From Candidatus Neomarinimicrobiota bacterium (GTDB lineage Bacteria; Fidelibacterota; Fidelibacteria; Fidelibacterales; Fidelibacteraceae), in NCBI GenBank assembly GCA_021157965.1, contig JAGGVO010000059.1, positions 33,444 through 97,443 of the forward strand: a stretch of DNA of 64,000 bases, given 5' to 3'. Shown here one piece after another: positions 18,186-27,144 of the stretch. A program made the translations under genes and the position numbers. The notes under the pieces are model-generated. The model had not been told where the DNA came from. It was given only the letters and a program-made list of their open reading frames with translations, and did no database searches. The number at the start of each line of letters is the position of its first letter. Position 1 is the first letter of the stretch.

Positions 18186-20498
18186 TCAGGAATGATCTTC
18201 AGGGGAAATGAATCCCAGAGATTTTTGATTATCCCGGTCCATATAGATATGAAAGTATTGTGCCGGAAAACATCGGGGGATTTGATAGACTTTTAGTACG
18301 TGTTTAAACCGTTCATAGGCCGGCGCCAACTTTCCCAGTATGTTGTCACAGGTTTTGAAAACGTCGGGATTAAAATAGGTGCTGCTTAAATCGGGATACA
18401 AGGGCATATAAAAAATATTTGCTTCAACCAGATCCTGAAAAAAGTGGGTTCCGTAGGAGACTTCCGGTGTGTAACCGCCGGATTCCCGGGCAATTTCAAA
18501 AATCATTTTGGTTTTATTGATATCCGAGTACCGTGCCGGGATTCCCAGTTTGATATTACTGCTTCCCCATCGTCCGGGGCCCAGAAGGATGAAACGTTTT
18601 TCTTCCAGAAGCCGGTTTATTTTGCTGATGACCCGTGCCAGGAGTGTCTTGTCATTATCCGGGATTTTATTATAATCCAGGGGATCACAATAGATGATAT
18701 ATTCAATGTTTTTCAATACACCGCATGGCACATCCCGTTCAGTCCGAAAGAAAATCTTTTTTTCGGGTACATTGTCCGGTAATTGAATCTTCTTTTCCTC
18801 CAGCCTGTGAGCCAGAGGACGGCACTGAAGAAGGTAGAATTTTTTGTTTGCGTAAGCAAATTCCAGATCTACGGGGCAGTTGTAGGCTTTTTCAAGTTTT
18901 TTCAGTATACGGCTGATGAGTTTGGGAAATTTCTTGTTTTTCAGCAGATTGTTGAAAGTGATCACCGGTTGGCCATCTTCCTGATATGAAATGTTTCCGA
19001 TGGGATCCGTTATATGATTGTCTTTGAAAGTGCTGATAATTTTTGAAAGTTCGGGAGTTTTGATTTTATCCAGGATTTCATCCAGGGTCATTGTAACAAA
19101 GGTATTGGATTTCAGGTCAATCACATCCACTTTTTTCTGAGAGTAAAATTTGATTTCCCGGGGTGTGGCTTCAGGTCTGAGCAGTGGTTTTGTGAGTCCG
19201 ATCATTCGGGGATAATCACTCACACGGTCCACCGCCCGGGTGCCCATGCCGAAAACAAGGCGGACTAAACCGTCTTCATATTTAAGCTGTTTGGTCCACC
19301 GGTATTCATTCCGCCCAAAAGCGACTCCGGCCCAGAGAGGCATGAAATAATCTCCAAACCGCTCACCCACTACCTTTTGAATCAGGATGGCGACACTCTC
19401 AAAATAATCCAGCAGGTCGTGTTCTTTCCGGTATTCCAGCGGATCTGGTCCGAGTCCTGAACTGTACACTTCTCCAATAGCTGCGATTAAAGCTGAAAGC
19501 CGATCATCCAAAGATCCCTGATTGGCCAGAAAAATGCTGTCGTATTTCCCCGAAAAAGAGGTTCCGAAGTTATCTTCCAGCAGGGAACTGCTCCGGACAA
19601 TAAGGGGGACTTCTCCGATTTTTTCCAGCAGATGCCTTAACTGCCGTTTAATGGCAGGTTGAAAATCAGCATTTTTAAAAAGTTCACGGATAAGGGGATA
19701 TTCATCTTGGATTTCATCAATGTTCTTGTATTTCTGGTTTTGATATTCCACCAATCCGTTATATGCCAGAAAATCTTCAAAAACATCGGTTCGCAGGTAA
19801 TAGGATTCGGGGACATGAACATTTTTCTTAAAATACTCATAATCCGTATCTCCGGAATATTCATCTGTCAGGATTTTATAAGCAAGAATGAGTCCGGCCG
19901 CTTTACCACCGATTTTTCCTGTCCCCGTTTCCGACCCCAGGGTTCGTTTGATGATGGGATCAAGGTCTGTAATCCGGATATGTTTGCGGGCAATACGAAT
20001 AAACTGCAGATTGTCACTGATAAAATTTTTCAGCAAGGCCACACGAATACCCGTTGCCATGGACAGAGGAATGGGCTCTGCCTCCGGGAGATTGCAGAAT
20101 TCGTGGACCTTTTCCGCTAGAAGCCAGAACGAGACTCCCGGAAGGTTGGCGATATTTTCCAGGGCAAAGGCTTTTTCCGTCTTTGCCACGTAATTCACAA
20201 TCCGGTCAATTTCTTCGATAGAAAAATTCTCTGAAGCATGTTTGATGACCATTTTCCGGATGTATTCTTTTTCCTTTTTTCCCCACTGGTGTACTTTGCC
20301 TGCATTGGGATTATACTTTTTCTTTTCACCGACACCGGGAAAGGAGCCCGCCATTTCACGGCTGTGCTGATATATTTTATCGATGGAAACAATTTTACGG
20401 TTGTGAAGCTGAATCAGGAGGTTCTGGATGATTTTTTCCGTCATATTGGGGTGTTTTTGAAAGACGTTTTTCAGATGTTCATAGGTTTTATTTTTCAC
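18186..20498 (-). CDS. PEP/pyruvate-binding domain protein (PPDK/PEP synthase N-terminal ATP-grasp domain only)
   Basis: A 770-residue protein. About 190 N-terminal residues are unassigned. A PPDK/PpsA-type nucleotide-binding domain follows, with 'KIGGKAAGLILAYKIL', 'VPESYYLRTDVF', 'PLIVRSSSLLEDNFGTSFSG', 'GLVRLVFGMGTRAVDRVSDY' and, near residue 570, 'CPVDLEFAYANKKFYLLQCRPL', the end of that domain. The central phosphohistidine domain (a G-G-x-x-S-H-x-A motif) and the C-terminal PEP-binding barrel are not seen. The last 150 residues hold a separate region ('GPGRWGSSNIKLGIPARYSD'). It therefore cannot be a complete PEP synthase; it may phosphorylate or bind another partner. It lies between GDH and the CoA-transferase on the same strand. 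Confidence 0.75.
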   Translation of the reverse strand: MKNKTYEHLKNVFQKHPNMTEKIIQNLLIQLHNRKIVSIDKIYQHSREMAGSFPGVGEKKKYNPNAGKVHQWGKKEKEYIRKMVIKHASENFSIEEIDRIVNYVAKTEKAFALENIANLPGVSFWLLAEKVHEFCNLPEAEPIPLSMATGIRVALLKNFISDNLQFIRIARKHIRITDLDPIIKRTLGSETGTGKIGGKAAGLILAYKILTDEYSGDTDYEYFKKNVHVPESYYLRTDVFEDFLAYNGLVEYQNQKYKNIDEIQDEYPLIRELFKNADFQPAIKRQLRHLLEKIGEVPLIVRSSSLLEDNFGTSFSGKYDSIFLANQGSLDDRLSALIAAIGEVYSSGLGPDPLEYRKEHDLLDYFESVAILIQKVVGERFGDYFMPLWAGVAFGRNEYRWTKQLKYEDGLVRLVFGMGTRAVDRVSDYPRMIGLTKPLLRPEATPREIKFYSQKKVDVIDLKSNTFVTMTLDEILDKIKTPELSKIISTFKDNHITDPIGNISYQEDGQPVITFNNLLKNKKFPKLISRILKKLEKAYNCPVDLEFAYANKKFYLLQCRPLAHRLEEKKIQLPDNVPEKKIFFRTERDVPCGVLKNIEYIIYCDPLDYNKIPDNDKTLLARVISKINRLLEEKRFILLGPGRWGSSNIKLGIPARYSDINKTKMIFEIARESGGYTPEVSYGTHFFQDLVEANIFYMPLYPDLSSTYFNPDVFKTCDNILGKLAPAYERFKHVLKVYQIPRCFPAQYFHIYMDRDNQKSLGFISPEDHS

Positions 20499-20551
20499 AG
20501 CTTCCTCATCTTCTTTCTGTAATATAACGATAATCCGGTCATGAAAAACAG

Positions 20552-20592
20552 GTGTAAAAAAAAGAGGGTGCGTTTACACCCTCTTAATGAAT
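20552..20592 (-). terminator. intrinsic terminator of the glutamate dehydrogenase gene
   Basis: AAGAGGGTG - CGTTTA - CACCCTCTT forms a 9-bp hairpin. On the minus strand it is followed by a run of eight T residues. It lies just after the gdhA stop at 20603 and before the start of the ATP-grasp gene at 20498. Confidence 0.85.
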
Positions 20593-20602
20593 CCAGCAGG
20601 GA

Positions 20603-21865
20603 TCAGATCCATCCCCGCAATTTTGCCGCCCTGGCAACCCTGGCGACGGCAACCATATAAGCCGCTTTGCGCATATCGATTTTTTTATCGTATTTGCAAT
20701 ACATGTCGTAAACGGCTTTAAACGCCGCCGTCATTTTCTGATCCAGCCGTTCATTGACTTCAGCCTCTTCCCAGTAGAAATTGTAGGCATTTTGAACCTG
20801 TTCGAAATAGGAGACCGTCACTCCGCCGGAATTGGCCAGAAAGTCAGGGACTAAAAACTTTTTATTCTTGAAAAGAATGGTATCGGCTTCAGGGGTTGTC
20901 GGCCCGTTAGCCAGCTCAACAATCACATCGGCTTTAATGCGTTCGGCATTTTCAGCTGTTATCTGACTTTCCAGGGCTGCGGGGATCAGGATATCAACAT
21001 TCATTTCCAGAACATCCATGGGGTTATCAAAAGATTTCATGCCTTCTTCCGTATAACCCTCGAGTGTTTCGTGCTGTCCGACGTACTCAAACATAGCATC
21101 GGTATCAAATCCCTTCATATTGTAATAGGCACCGCTGATATCGGAAATACCCACGATTTTACAGCCGGCTTCTTTAAAGAGGACACCGGCCCAGCCGCCG
21201 ACATTGCCGAAACCCTGAATGGCAACGGTTTTTCCGGCCAGGGATTCACCGCGTGCTTTAATGGCTTCACGGGCAATAAACAAGCCTCCCCGGGCAGTTG
21301 CAGAAGCACGGCCTTTGGAACCGCCGATATCAATGGGTTTGCCGGTGATTACTCCCGGCATGCATTCACCTTTGATCTTTTCGTATTCATCCATCATCCA
21401 GCTCATAATCTGGGGTGTGGTGTATACATCCGGTGCAGGGACATCCACCGTTGGACCGATATCTTTTGCGATGGCGCCAATAAAGGCACGGGCCAACCGT
21501 TCTTTTTCAGTATCGGACAATTCCTGTGGATTGCAGGTTATGCCGCCTTTGCCTCCGCCGAGAGGGATATCAACGACAGCTGTTTTCCACGTCATCCAGG
21601 CAGCTAAAGCCCTTACCGTGTCGATTGTTTCGTCAGGATGCCAGCGAAGTCCGCCCTTTGTTGGACCCAGGGCCCGGTTGTACTGAACGCGGTAACCCTT
21701 GAAAACTTTTATGCTTCCGTCATCCATGCGGATAGGGAGCGTGATCACAATCTCTTTTTGGGGCCACCGTAAAAACTCCCGTGTGGACTGATCAAATCCC
21801 AACAGTTCACACGCTTCATCAAGCTGCTGCTGAGCCATCTCAAAGATGTTCTGCGATTTAGACAT
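20603..21865 (-). CDS. gdhA: Glu/Leu/Phe/Val dehydrogenase (glutamate dehydrogenase)
   Basis: Catalyses reversible oxidative deamination of glutamate (or a related amino acid) with NAD(P). The protein has the substrate domain '[20 protein letters not shown]', the catalytic lysine motif 'PLGGGKGGI' and '[21 protein letters not shown]', then a Rossmann domain with '[21 protein letters not shown]'. At 420 residues it has the hexameric class I/II size typical of anaerobes and thermophiles. I chose ATG 21865, which has a GGAGG site at the right distance; the in-frame ATG 21877 lies upstream of that site. In a peptide fermenter it recycles 2-oxoglutarate for transamination. Followed by a terminator. 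Confidence 0.94.
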   Translation of the reverse strand: MSKSQNIFEMAQQQLDEACELLGFDQSTREFLRWPQKEIVITLPIRMDDGSIKVFKGYRVQYNRALGPTKGGLRWHPDETIDTVRALAAWMTWKTAVVDIPLGGGKGGITCNPQELSDTEKERLARAFIGAIAKDIGPTVDVPAPDVYTTPQIMSWMMDEYEKIKGECMPGVITGKPIDIGGSKGRASATARGGLFIAREAIKARGESLAGKTVAIQGFGNVGGWAGVLFKEAGCKIVGISDISGAYYNMKGFDTDAMFEYVGQHETLEGYTEEGMKSFDNPMDVLEMNVDILIPAALESQITAENAERIKADVIVELANGPTTPEADTILFKNKKFLVPDFLANSGGVTVSYFEQVQNAYNFYWEEAEVNERLDQKMTAAFKAVYDMYCKYDKKIDMRKAAYMVAVARVARAAKLRGWI

Positions 21866-21922
21866 TCTTTCCTCCATTCATGTTTCTCCGTCCGAAATAT
21901 AATCCGGACTTTTTAAAGTGCT

Positions 21923-23107
21923 TTATGCTTTTAAAGCCTGTTCAAGGTCTTCAATTAAATCATCGGCGTTTTCAAGTCCAATGGACAGGCGTATCAGCCC
22001 GGGATTGATGCCGGCAGCTTTCAACTCGCGATCACTCAGGCCGGAATGGGTGATGGAAGCGGGATGCTGAATCAGTGAATCACATTCGCCAATGGAAACA
22101 GCCCGGGTAAACAATTGAACCCGGTTGATAACCCGGATACCAGTCTCTTTATCTCCCACATCAAAGGAAACCACCCCGCCGAAACCGGACATCTGTCGCC
22201 GGGCGATGTCATGTCCGGGATGATCAGGCAGACCGGGATAGTATACTCTTTTAACCCCGGGATGCTTATGGAGGAATTGGGCCACTTTCATGGCGTTTTT
22301 CTCATGCCGCTCCATCCGGACCGATAAGGTTTTGAGTCCACGCAGTAAAAGCCAGGCGTCAAAGGGACTGATAATGGGACCGTAACGGCATAAAATCTCA
22401 TCACGGATGATCTTTATCATTTCTTTTTTTCCGGTGACGATTCCGGCAATGACATCTCCATGTCCGCAAATGTATTTTGTGGCACTGTGTACTACAATAT
22501 CCACACCCATATCTGCCGGCCGCTGGAAAATTGGCGTGGCAAAAGTATTGTCAATCATAACCGGTACATTTTTCTCATGGGCAATAAAACAAACAGCCTG
22601 AATATCCACCAGACTCAGAGTTGGGTTGGAGGGTGTTTCCAGGAAAATCATCTGAAATTCATCTTCTTCCAGATGATGTCTGTATGTATCCGGATCATCA
22701 TTTTCCACGATAACAGTTTCAATATCCCGGCCGGGAAGTGAACGGGTGAACAGACAATGAGTTCCGCCGTATAGTGTGTGACTGGCCAGAACTTTCCCTT
22801 TTTTAGGAATCAAGGCCATGATGACGGCTGCGATGGCGGCCATCCCCGATGCAAAGGCCAGAGATGCCTCCGTGTTTTCCAACCGGGCTACCTGCCGGCA
22901 TAATGCATTCACCGTGGGATTCCCCATACGGGAATAGAAATATCCCTCTTTCTGATCAGTAAAAAGGGCTGAACCCTCTTCTGTCGATTCAAAGGCAAAA
23001 GCTGTTGTCTGATACAAAGGGGGAATGACTGCATGGTAAGACGGATCCGATTCACCCTTACCATGGACACATATTGTCTCAATACGATTGCTCTTTTTCA
23101 AATCCAT
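21923..23107 (-). CDS. PLP-dependent Cys/Met metabolism lyase (methionine gamma-lyase or cystathionine lyase/synthase)
   Basis: A 394-residue member of the trans-sulfuration PLP enzymes. Seen: 'YSRMGNPTVNALCRQVARLE', 'ASGMAAIAAVIMALI', 'FLETPSNPTL', the PLP lysine in 'VVHSATKYICGHGD', and 'QHPASITHSGLSD'. It is close in length and pattern to methionine gamma-lyase, which splits Met to 2-oxobutyrate, methanethiol and ammonia. However, the conserved active-site Cys of classical MGL (LYGCT) is Gly here ('LYGGTH'), so cystathionine gamma-lyase or O-acetylhomoserine sulfhydrylase is also possible. Its place among amino-acid catabolism genes favours a lyase. Confidence 0.82.
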   Translation of the reverse strand: MDLKKSNRIETICVHGKGESDPSYHAVIPPLYQTTAFAFESTEEGSALFTDQKEGYFYSRMGNPTVNALCRQVARLENTEASLAFASGMAAIAAVIMALIPKKGKVLASHTLYGGTHCLFTRSLPGRDIETVIVENDDPDTYRHHLEEDEFQMIFLETPSNPTLSLVDIQAVCFIAHEKNVPVMIDNTFATPIFQRPADMGVDIVVHSATKYICGHGDVIAGIVTGKKEMIKIIRDEILCRYGPIISPFDAWLLLRGLKTLSVRMERHEKNAMKVAQFLHKHPGVKRVYYPGLPDHPGHDIARRQMSGFGGVVSFDVGDKETGIRVINRVQLFTRAVSIGECDSLIQHPASITHSGLSDRELKAAGINPGLIRLSIGLENADDLIEDLEQALKA

Positions 23108-23173
23108 ACCTGCTTAGCTTCTTATTTTGTTTATGGCAATTTATATGCCAGTTCTCAACCGGTGTAAAACTTA

Positions 23174-23218
23174 TCCTTTTTTTTCTTAAAAAACCTGTGA
23201 TTTTGAGAAAAAAAAGGA
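23174..23218. repeat. 13-bp perfect inverted repeat
   Basis: TCCTTTTTTTTCT (23174-23186) pairs fully with AGAAAAAAAAGGA (23206-23218) across a 19-nt loop. It sits between the 23-bp element and the lyase start codon, in the probable leader of the lyase transcript. There is no T run after the stem, so it is not a standard terminator. Confidence 0.6.
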
Positions 23219-23260
23219 AAAAACCGACACATTCTTATAAAATAAATTTCACTTTCACAA

Positions 23261-23283
23261 AGAAAATTCTCAAAAATGATAAA
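23261..23283 (-). repeat. 23-bp element, copy 2 (upstream of the Cys/Met lyase gene)
   Basis: Identical to 18130-18152 and in the same orientation relative to the downstream gene (start codon at 23107, 153 bp away). After the 23 identical bases both sites continue with a TTGTG. Confidence 0.6.
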
Positions 23284-23429
23284 GACCACATCCAACCCTG
23301 TCTGAAAGACAAAACTTATTCTGTTTTTTAAAAAAGATTTCATGATAAATGAATGAATTTTGTTGTTTTAATGGATGTAGAAAATTAATAGTTTAACATG
23401 ATGGGAATAAAAAGAACAGGTGGGATATC

Positions 23430-25148
23430 ATGAAACGTTCAAATGTGTTATTGATGGGTTTCTTTATCCTGGGTTCCTTTCTTTCGGGACAGGATATTGA
23501 TGTCATGGATGGAATTCAGAGACTGGATACCACCCGCGCGCTGGCTCCATTGGATTTGGATGAAATTCCCGATAAAATCGAGAACACATCCGGCCAGGAA
23601 TCCGCGGAGGATGATGCATGGCAAAAGGCATTGATTGACAGTCTTGAATACCGGTTCAATCTTGAAAAAGAACGGATGGCAGCCAATTTCAAAACCTCCT
23701 ACCGATACAAGCTGAATCAGGCCGTGGATTCTATCCGATTGAGTATCGCAGAACAGATTAAAGCCCTGGAAGAAGAAATTGAAGCCCTGCGACAGCAGGA
23801 GAGGGATCGTGCAGGTCAGGTGAGTCCAGACTATCAGAGTGAAAAGGATTCTCTTCTTACTGTGATTCGGCATCTCAGGGAGTCCCTTTCTACAGTCAAA
23901 GACCAAACCGATGACCCTTTTATTCCCGAGGAGATCAAAAGGGAACAGGCATTCTATCAGTATTTGTTACAACTCATGGAAGAGAAGAGTTCCGGATCAT
24001 TATTTTTTCTAAAAAATACCGAACTTCCTGAACTGCAGAAGAGAGAACTTTCCCTTTATCTGGATATGTATTTGCCGGTATTGAACAGCAGTGAGGTTTT
24101 AATCAGGCTCAGCAGAGTCTATGAAGATCAGAAAGAACCCCGGTTAGCTAAACTGACCTATTTGAAGTATCTCTTTTATTTTCCTGAATCCGCAAATCTT
24201 ACATACATCAAAGAACAGATAAAACTGTTGATGGAGACATATCCGGATCCCCGCGACACTCTTTTGTCGGCTTATCTGAAAGATGAAACACGGGAATCCA
24301 TGGAAGGGAGTACCCTTTTCAAATATATACGTGCGATAGCAGATATCGGATATCCCGGATGTGAACCTTTGTTTGAAAAGGAAATCCTCCGTTTCCAGAA
24401 AGAATCGCAGGTTGGGGACAGAGTAGACCGTGCATTGATTTGGTATGCAGATATCCTGAAAAATCAAAAACGGTACAAATCAGCCGTCAGTCAGTTACAA
24501 AAAGTTGTCACTGTGTATCCCGAGAGTCCTGAAGTGCCTGTAGCCATCTATAATATGGCTGAAATTTACAGGAATTATTTGAAAGAAAGCGGGACGGCTT
24601 TTGAAAAATTTCGCGGAATCAGCATAAAATATCCGGAAAGCAAACTTGCTCCGAGGGCAATACTGATGAGTGGGGAAATTCAGGAAAAGGACCTTAAGGA
24701 TCCGGTTGCTGCGCTCACCGAATATGAGAAAATTCCCACAGCTTATCCCGGTAACAGATATGCCGTAACGGCTCTGAAAAATATGGGCAGGATTTACCAG
24801 ACTCTTTCTAAAAGTTCTGAACTCGCTTTCAAGCAGTACGAAATTATAAAAAACGAGTATGCTTCTTTTTACTCAGATGCGGCGGAAGCTATGATTACTA
24901 TCGCCGGTTTGCATGTAGCCGGTGGTGAATACCGTAAAGCCGTGGAAGAAATCCGGGAACTTTATGAACGGTATCCCGAATATGATAAAACACCGGATCA
25001 GCTGATAAAAGCCGGGAGATTTCTGGAAAAAGAACTGGCAGACAGGGAAGGAGCCATAGAAATATACACAATTCTCATCACACAATATCCGGAAACAAAA
25101 GCTTCAGAAAAGGCCCGGAAGGCATTGGCCAAATTGCAGAAAGAATAA
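23430..25148 (+). CDS. secreted coiled-coil and TPR protein
   Basis: A 572-residue protein with a cleavable signal peptide (residues 1 to about 21, 'LLMGFFILGSFLSGQ'), a coiled coil around residues 95-130 ('AEQIKALEEEIEALRQQERD') and an array of TPR/Sel1-like helical repeats to the end, e.g. 'YADILKNQKRYKSAVSQLQK' and 'EYRKAVEEIRELYERYP'. The repeats resemble the YbgF/CpoB and BamD outer-membrane-associated TPR proteins, so a periplasmic scaffold is likely. It starts a small operon with MoxR and DUF58 genes (15-bp gap). Confidence 0.75.
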   Translation: MKRSNVLLMGFFILGSFLSGQDIDVMDGIQRLDTTRALAPLDLDEIPDKIENTSGQESAEDDAWQKALIDSLEYRFNLEKERMAANFKTSYRYKLNQAVDSIRLSIAEQIKALEEEIEALRQQERDRAGQVSPDYQSEKDSLLTVIRHLRESLSTVKDQTDDPFIPEEIKREQAFYQYLLQLMEEKSSGSLFFLKNTELPELQKRELSLYLDMYLPVLNSSEVLIRLSRVYEDQKEPRLAKLTYLKYLFYFPESANLTYIKEQIKLLMETYPDPRDTLLSAYLKDETRESMEGSTLFKYIRAIADIGYPGCEPLFEKEILRFQKESQVGDRVDRALIWYADILKNQKRYKSAVSQLQKVVTVYPESPEVPVAIYNMAEIYRNYLKESGTAFEKFRGISIKYPESKLAPRAILMSGEIQEKDLKDPVAALTEYEKIPTAYPGNRYAVTALKNMGRIYQTLSKSSELAFKQYEIIKNEYASFYSDAAEAMITIAGLHVAGGEYRKAVEEIRELYERYPEYDKTPDQLIKAGRFLEKELADREGAIEIYTILITQYPETKASEKARKALAKLQKE

Positions 25149-25162
25149 CGAAAAGGACATTC

Positions 25163-26143
25163 ATGGCATCATCACCCCTGAAACTACTGGACGAGACAGC
25201 ACACTTCTACCAATCAGCCACGCAGGAAATCGGCAAAATCATTATCGGCCAGCATGAGATCATCGAAAATCTTCTTATTTCTCTCTTATCCGGAGGACAC
25301 TGTTTATTGGTGGGTGTACCCGGGCTTGCGAAAACCCTTCTGGTCAAATCATTGGCGAGTATACTGGATCTCTCTTTCAGCCGGATTCAGTTTACTCCCG
25401 ATCTGATGCCGTCGGATATTACCGGGACGGAGGTTATTGAAGAAGACAGGGAGACGGGTAAACGGATTTTTCGTTTTATACCGGGACCTGTTTTTGCAAA
25501 TATTATTTTAGCCGATGAAATCAACCGGACTCCCCCGAAAACCCAGTCTGCCCTCTTGGAGGCCATGCAGGAACATCAGGTGACATCGGCAGGAAGAACC
25601 CTCCCCCTTGAAGAGCCTTTTTTTGTCCTTGCTACACAAAATCCCATTGAGCAGGAGGGGACATATCCCTTGCCTGAAGCCCAGCAAGATCGTTTTATGT
25701 TTCAACTGAATCTGGATTACCCCTCTTTGGAAGAAGAAAAGGTGATTGTGGAACAGACTGTCCGGATTAATAATACTCATTTATTTCCCGTCGTTGAAAA
25801 AAAACGAATTCTGAATATTATTGCATTCATCCGGGAAATTCCTGTATCAGAACACGTGATAGATTATGCTGTGAATCTGATTCGGAAAACCCGTCCCTCT
25901 GAAGAAAATGATGCCTTTATCCGCAAATATGTTCGATGGGGCGCCGGCCCACGGGCTGCCCAATACCTTATTGCCACGGCAAAGACACGGGCCGCCATTC
26001 ATGGGAAACCCACGCCTGATGAAGAGGATATTGATGCCCTGATCCTGCCGGTCCTGCAGCACCGGGTACTCCGGACATTTGCGGCTGAAGCTGAACAAGT
26101 GAGCATTGAAGCGATTATCCGGCACATTGTGCATAAGTCATGA
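25163..26143 (+). CDS. MoxR-family AAA+ ATPase
   Basis: A 326-residue chaperone-like ATPase. Walker A is 'GVPGLAKTLL', the helix 2 insert region 'IQFTPDLMPSDITGTEV', Walker B 'NIILADEINRTPPKTQSALL' and sensor 1 'FVLATQNPIEQEGTYPLPEAQ', with sensor 2 in 'WGAGPRAAQYLI'. MoxR proteins act with von Willebrand factor A (DUF58) partners to load metals or mature envelope complexes. The DUF58 partner follows directly with a 4-bp overlap, the standard pairing. Confidence 0.93.
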   Translation: MASSPLKLLDETAHFYQSATQEIGKIIIGQHEIIENLLISLLSGGHCLLVGVPGLAKTLLVKSLASILDLSFSRIQFTPDLMPSDITGTEVIEEDRETGKRIFRFIPGPVFANIILADEINRTPPKTQSALLEAMQEHQVTSAGRTLPLEEPFFVLATQNPIEQEGTYPLPEAQQDRFMFQLNLDYPSLEEEKVIVEQTVRINNTHLFPVVEKKRILNIIAFIREIPVSEHVIDYAVNLIRKTRPSEENDAFIRKYVRWGAGPRAAQYLIATAKTRAAIHGKPTPDEEDIDALILPVLQHRVLRTFAAEAEQVSIEAIIRHIVHKS

Positions 26144-27039
26144 TGCAGGAAACGGTACGTTCAAAACCCATTACTTTATCTGATTTAGTTTTATTTGATA
26201 CCCTGGATCTGAAAGTTCGCCAGGTTGTGGAAGGATTTCTTCTCGGACTTCACAGTTCTCCTTATCATGGATTCAGTGTGGAATTTTCCCGCCATCGTGC
26301 CTACAATCCCGGTGATGATATTCGTCATTTGGACTGGAAGGTCTATGGCCGGACCAACCGGTATTATATTCGTCAGTATGAACAGGATACCAATTTGTCT
26401 GCTTATCTTCTTGTAGACAGCAGTCGTTCCATGGGATTTGGCAAACCCTTTAGCAAATTCACGGCTGCTTCCGTGATTGCTGCATCCCTGGCAACTCTGC
26501 TGGTCCGTCAGAATGATGCAGCCGGACTCTGTCTTTTTCAGGATACATTGGTGACCGTCATGCCACCCAAAGCCATTCCGTCCTATCCTGTTGAAATGAT
26601 GAAAATCCTGTCCGGGACAGCCGTTCAGGGCACCACATCCACGGCATCTGCCCTCCACCAGCTTGCTGAAACCGTTAAACACCGCGGACTTATGATTTTG
26701 ATATCCGATCTTTGGGATGATCAGGAGGCAGTTCTCAACGGGATCCGGCATTTCCGCCATTACGGACATGAAGTCATTGTGATTCATGTCTGGAATCCGG
26801 AAGAGATGGAATTGAAAGCACACAGGAAAACGGAATTTATTGATATGGAAACGGGAGAGAGGATTAAAGCAGATAACCGGCAAATTAAAGAGGAATATGA
26901 ACGAACCCGGTCCGTCTTGCAGAGGACGTATCTGGAAACCCTTGGGAATATGGGAGTGGATTATCTCTTTTTCAGGACAGACGACGATTTGCGGACGGTA
27001 CTGATGACGTATCTTCTGAAACGAATGGAATTGCCATAA
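26140..27039 (+). CDS. DUF58 (vWA-like) protein, MoxR partner
   Basis: A 299-residue soluble protein whose N-terminal DUF58 signature is clear: 'GLHSSPYHGFSVEFSRHRAY' followed by 'PGDDIRHLDWKVYGRTNRYY' and 'RQYEQDTNLSAYLLVDSSRSM', the last with the D-x-S-x-S MIDAS metal site of a von Willebrand A fold. 'GLMILISDLWDD' follows. It is translated together with the MoxR gene. The further vWA/TPR genes of complete Bacteroides aerotolerance (Bat) operons are not present downstream; a repeat-like segment and the convergent peptide-importer operon come next. Confidence 0.9.
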   Translation: MMQETVRSKPITLSDLVLFDTLDLKVRQVVEGFLLGLHSSPYHGFSVEFSRHRAYNPGDDIRHLDWKVYGRTNRYYIRQYEQDTNLSAYLLVDSSRSMGFGKPFSKFTAASVIAASLATLLVRQNDAAGLCLFQDTLVTVMPPKAIPSYPVEMMKILSGTAVQGTTSTASALHQLAETVKHRGLMILISDLWDDQEAVLNGIRHFRHYGHEVIVIHVWNPEEMELKAHRKTEFIDMETGERIKADNRQIKEEYERTRSVLQRTYLETLGNMGVDYLFFRTDDDLRTVLMTYLLKRMELP

Positions 27040-27054
27040 AGGGGTAATGTCTTT

Positions 27055-27110
27055 TTTTAGTCGTTAGTCGACAGTCGACAGTCGACAGCCGACAGGAGCG
27101 AAGCGACGCT
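27055..27110. repeat. short direct repeats of a 7-bp unit
   Basis: Units of GTCGACA occur three times in tandem (around 27067-27087), followed by a variant GCCGACAGG and by GAGCGAAGCGACGC. The segment sits between the convergent DUF58 and ATPase genes. Related 7-bp units occur at 58597-58636. Confidence 0.6.
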
Positions 27111-27144
27111 AACTTCCAACTTCTTAAAAATCAGTCGTCAATCG

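Larger units (their letters stand above)
23108..23429. other. 322-bp divergent intergenic region
   Basis: No gene fits here. It serves both the lyase (-) and the TPR gene (+). It contains a 13-bp perfect inverted repeat (23174-23186 with 23206-23218, T-rich then A-rich, 19-nt loop) and the second copy of the 23-bp element (23261-23283). The rest is AT-rich. Confidence 0.6.
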
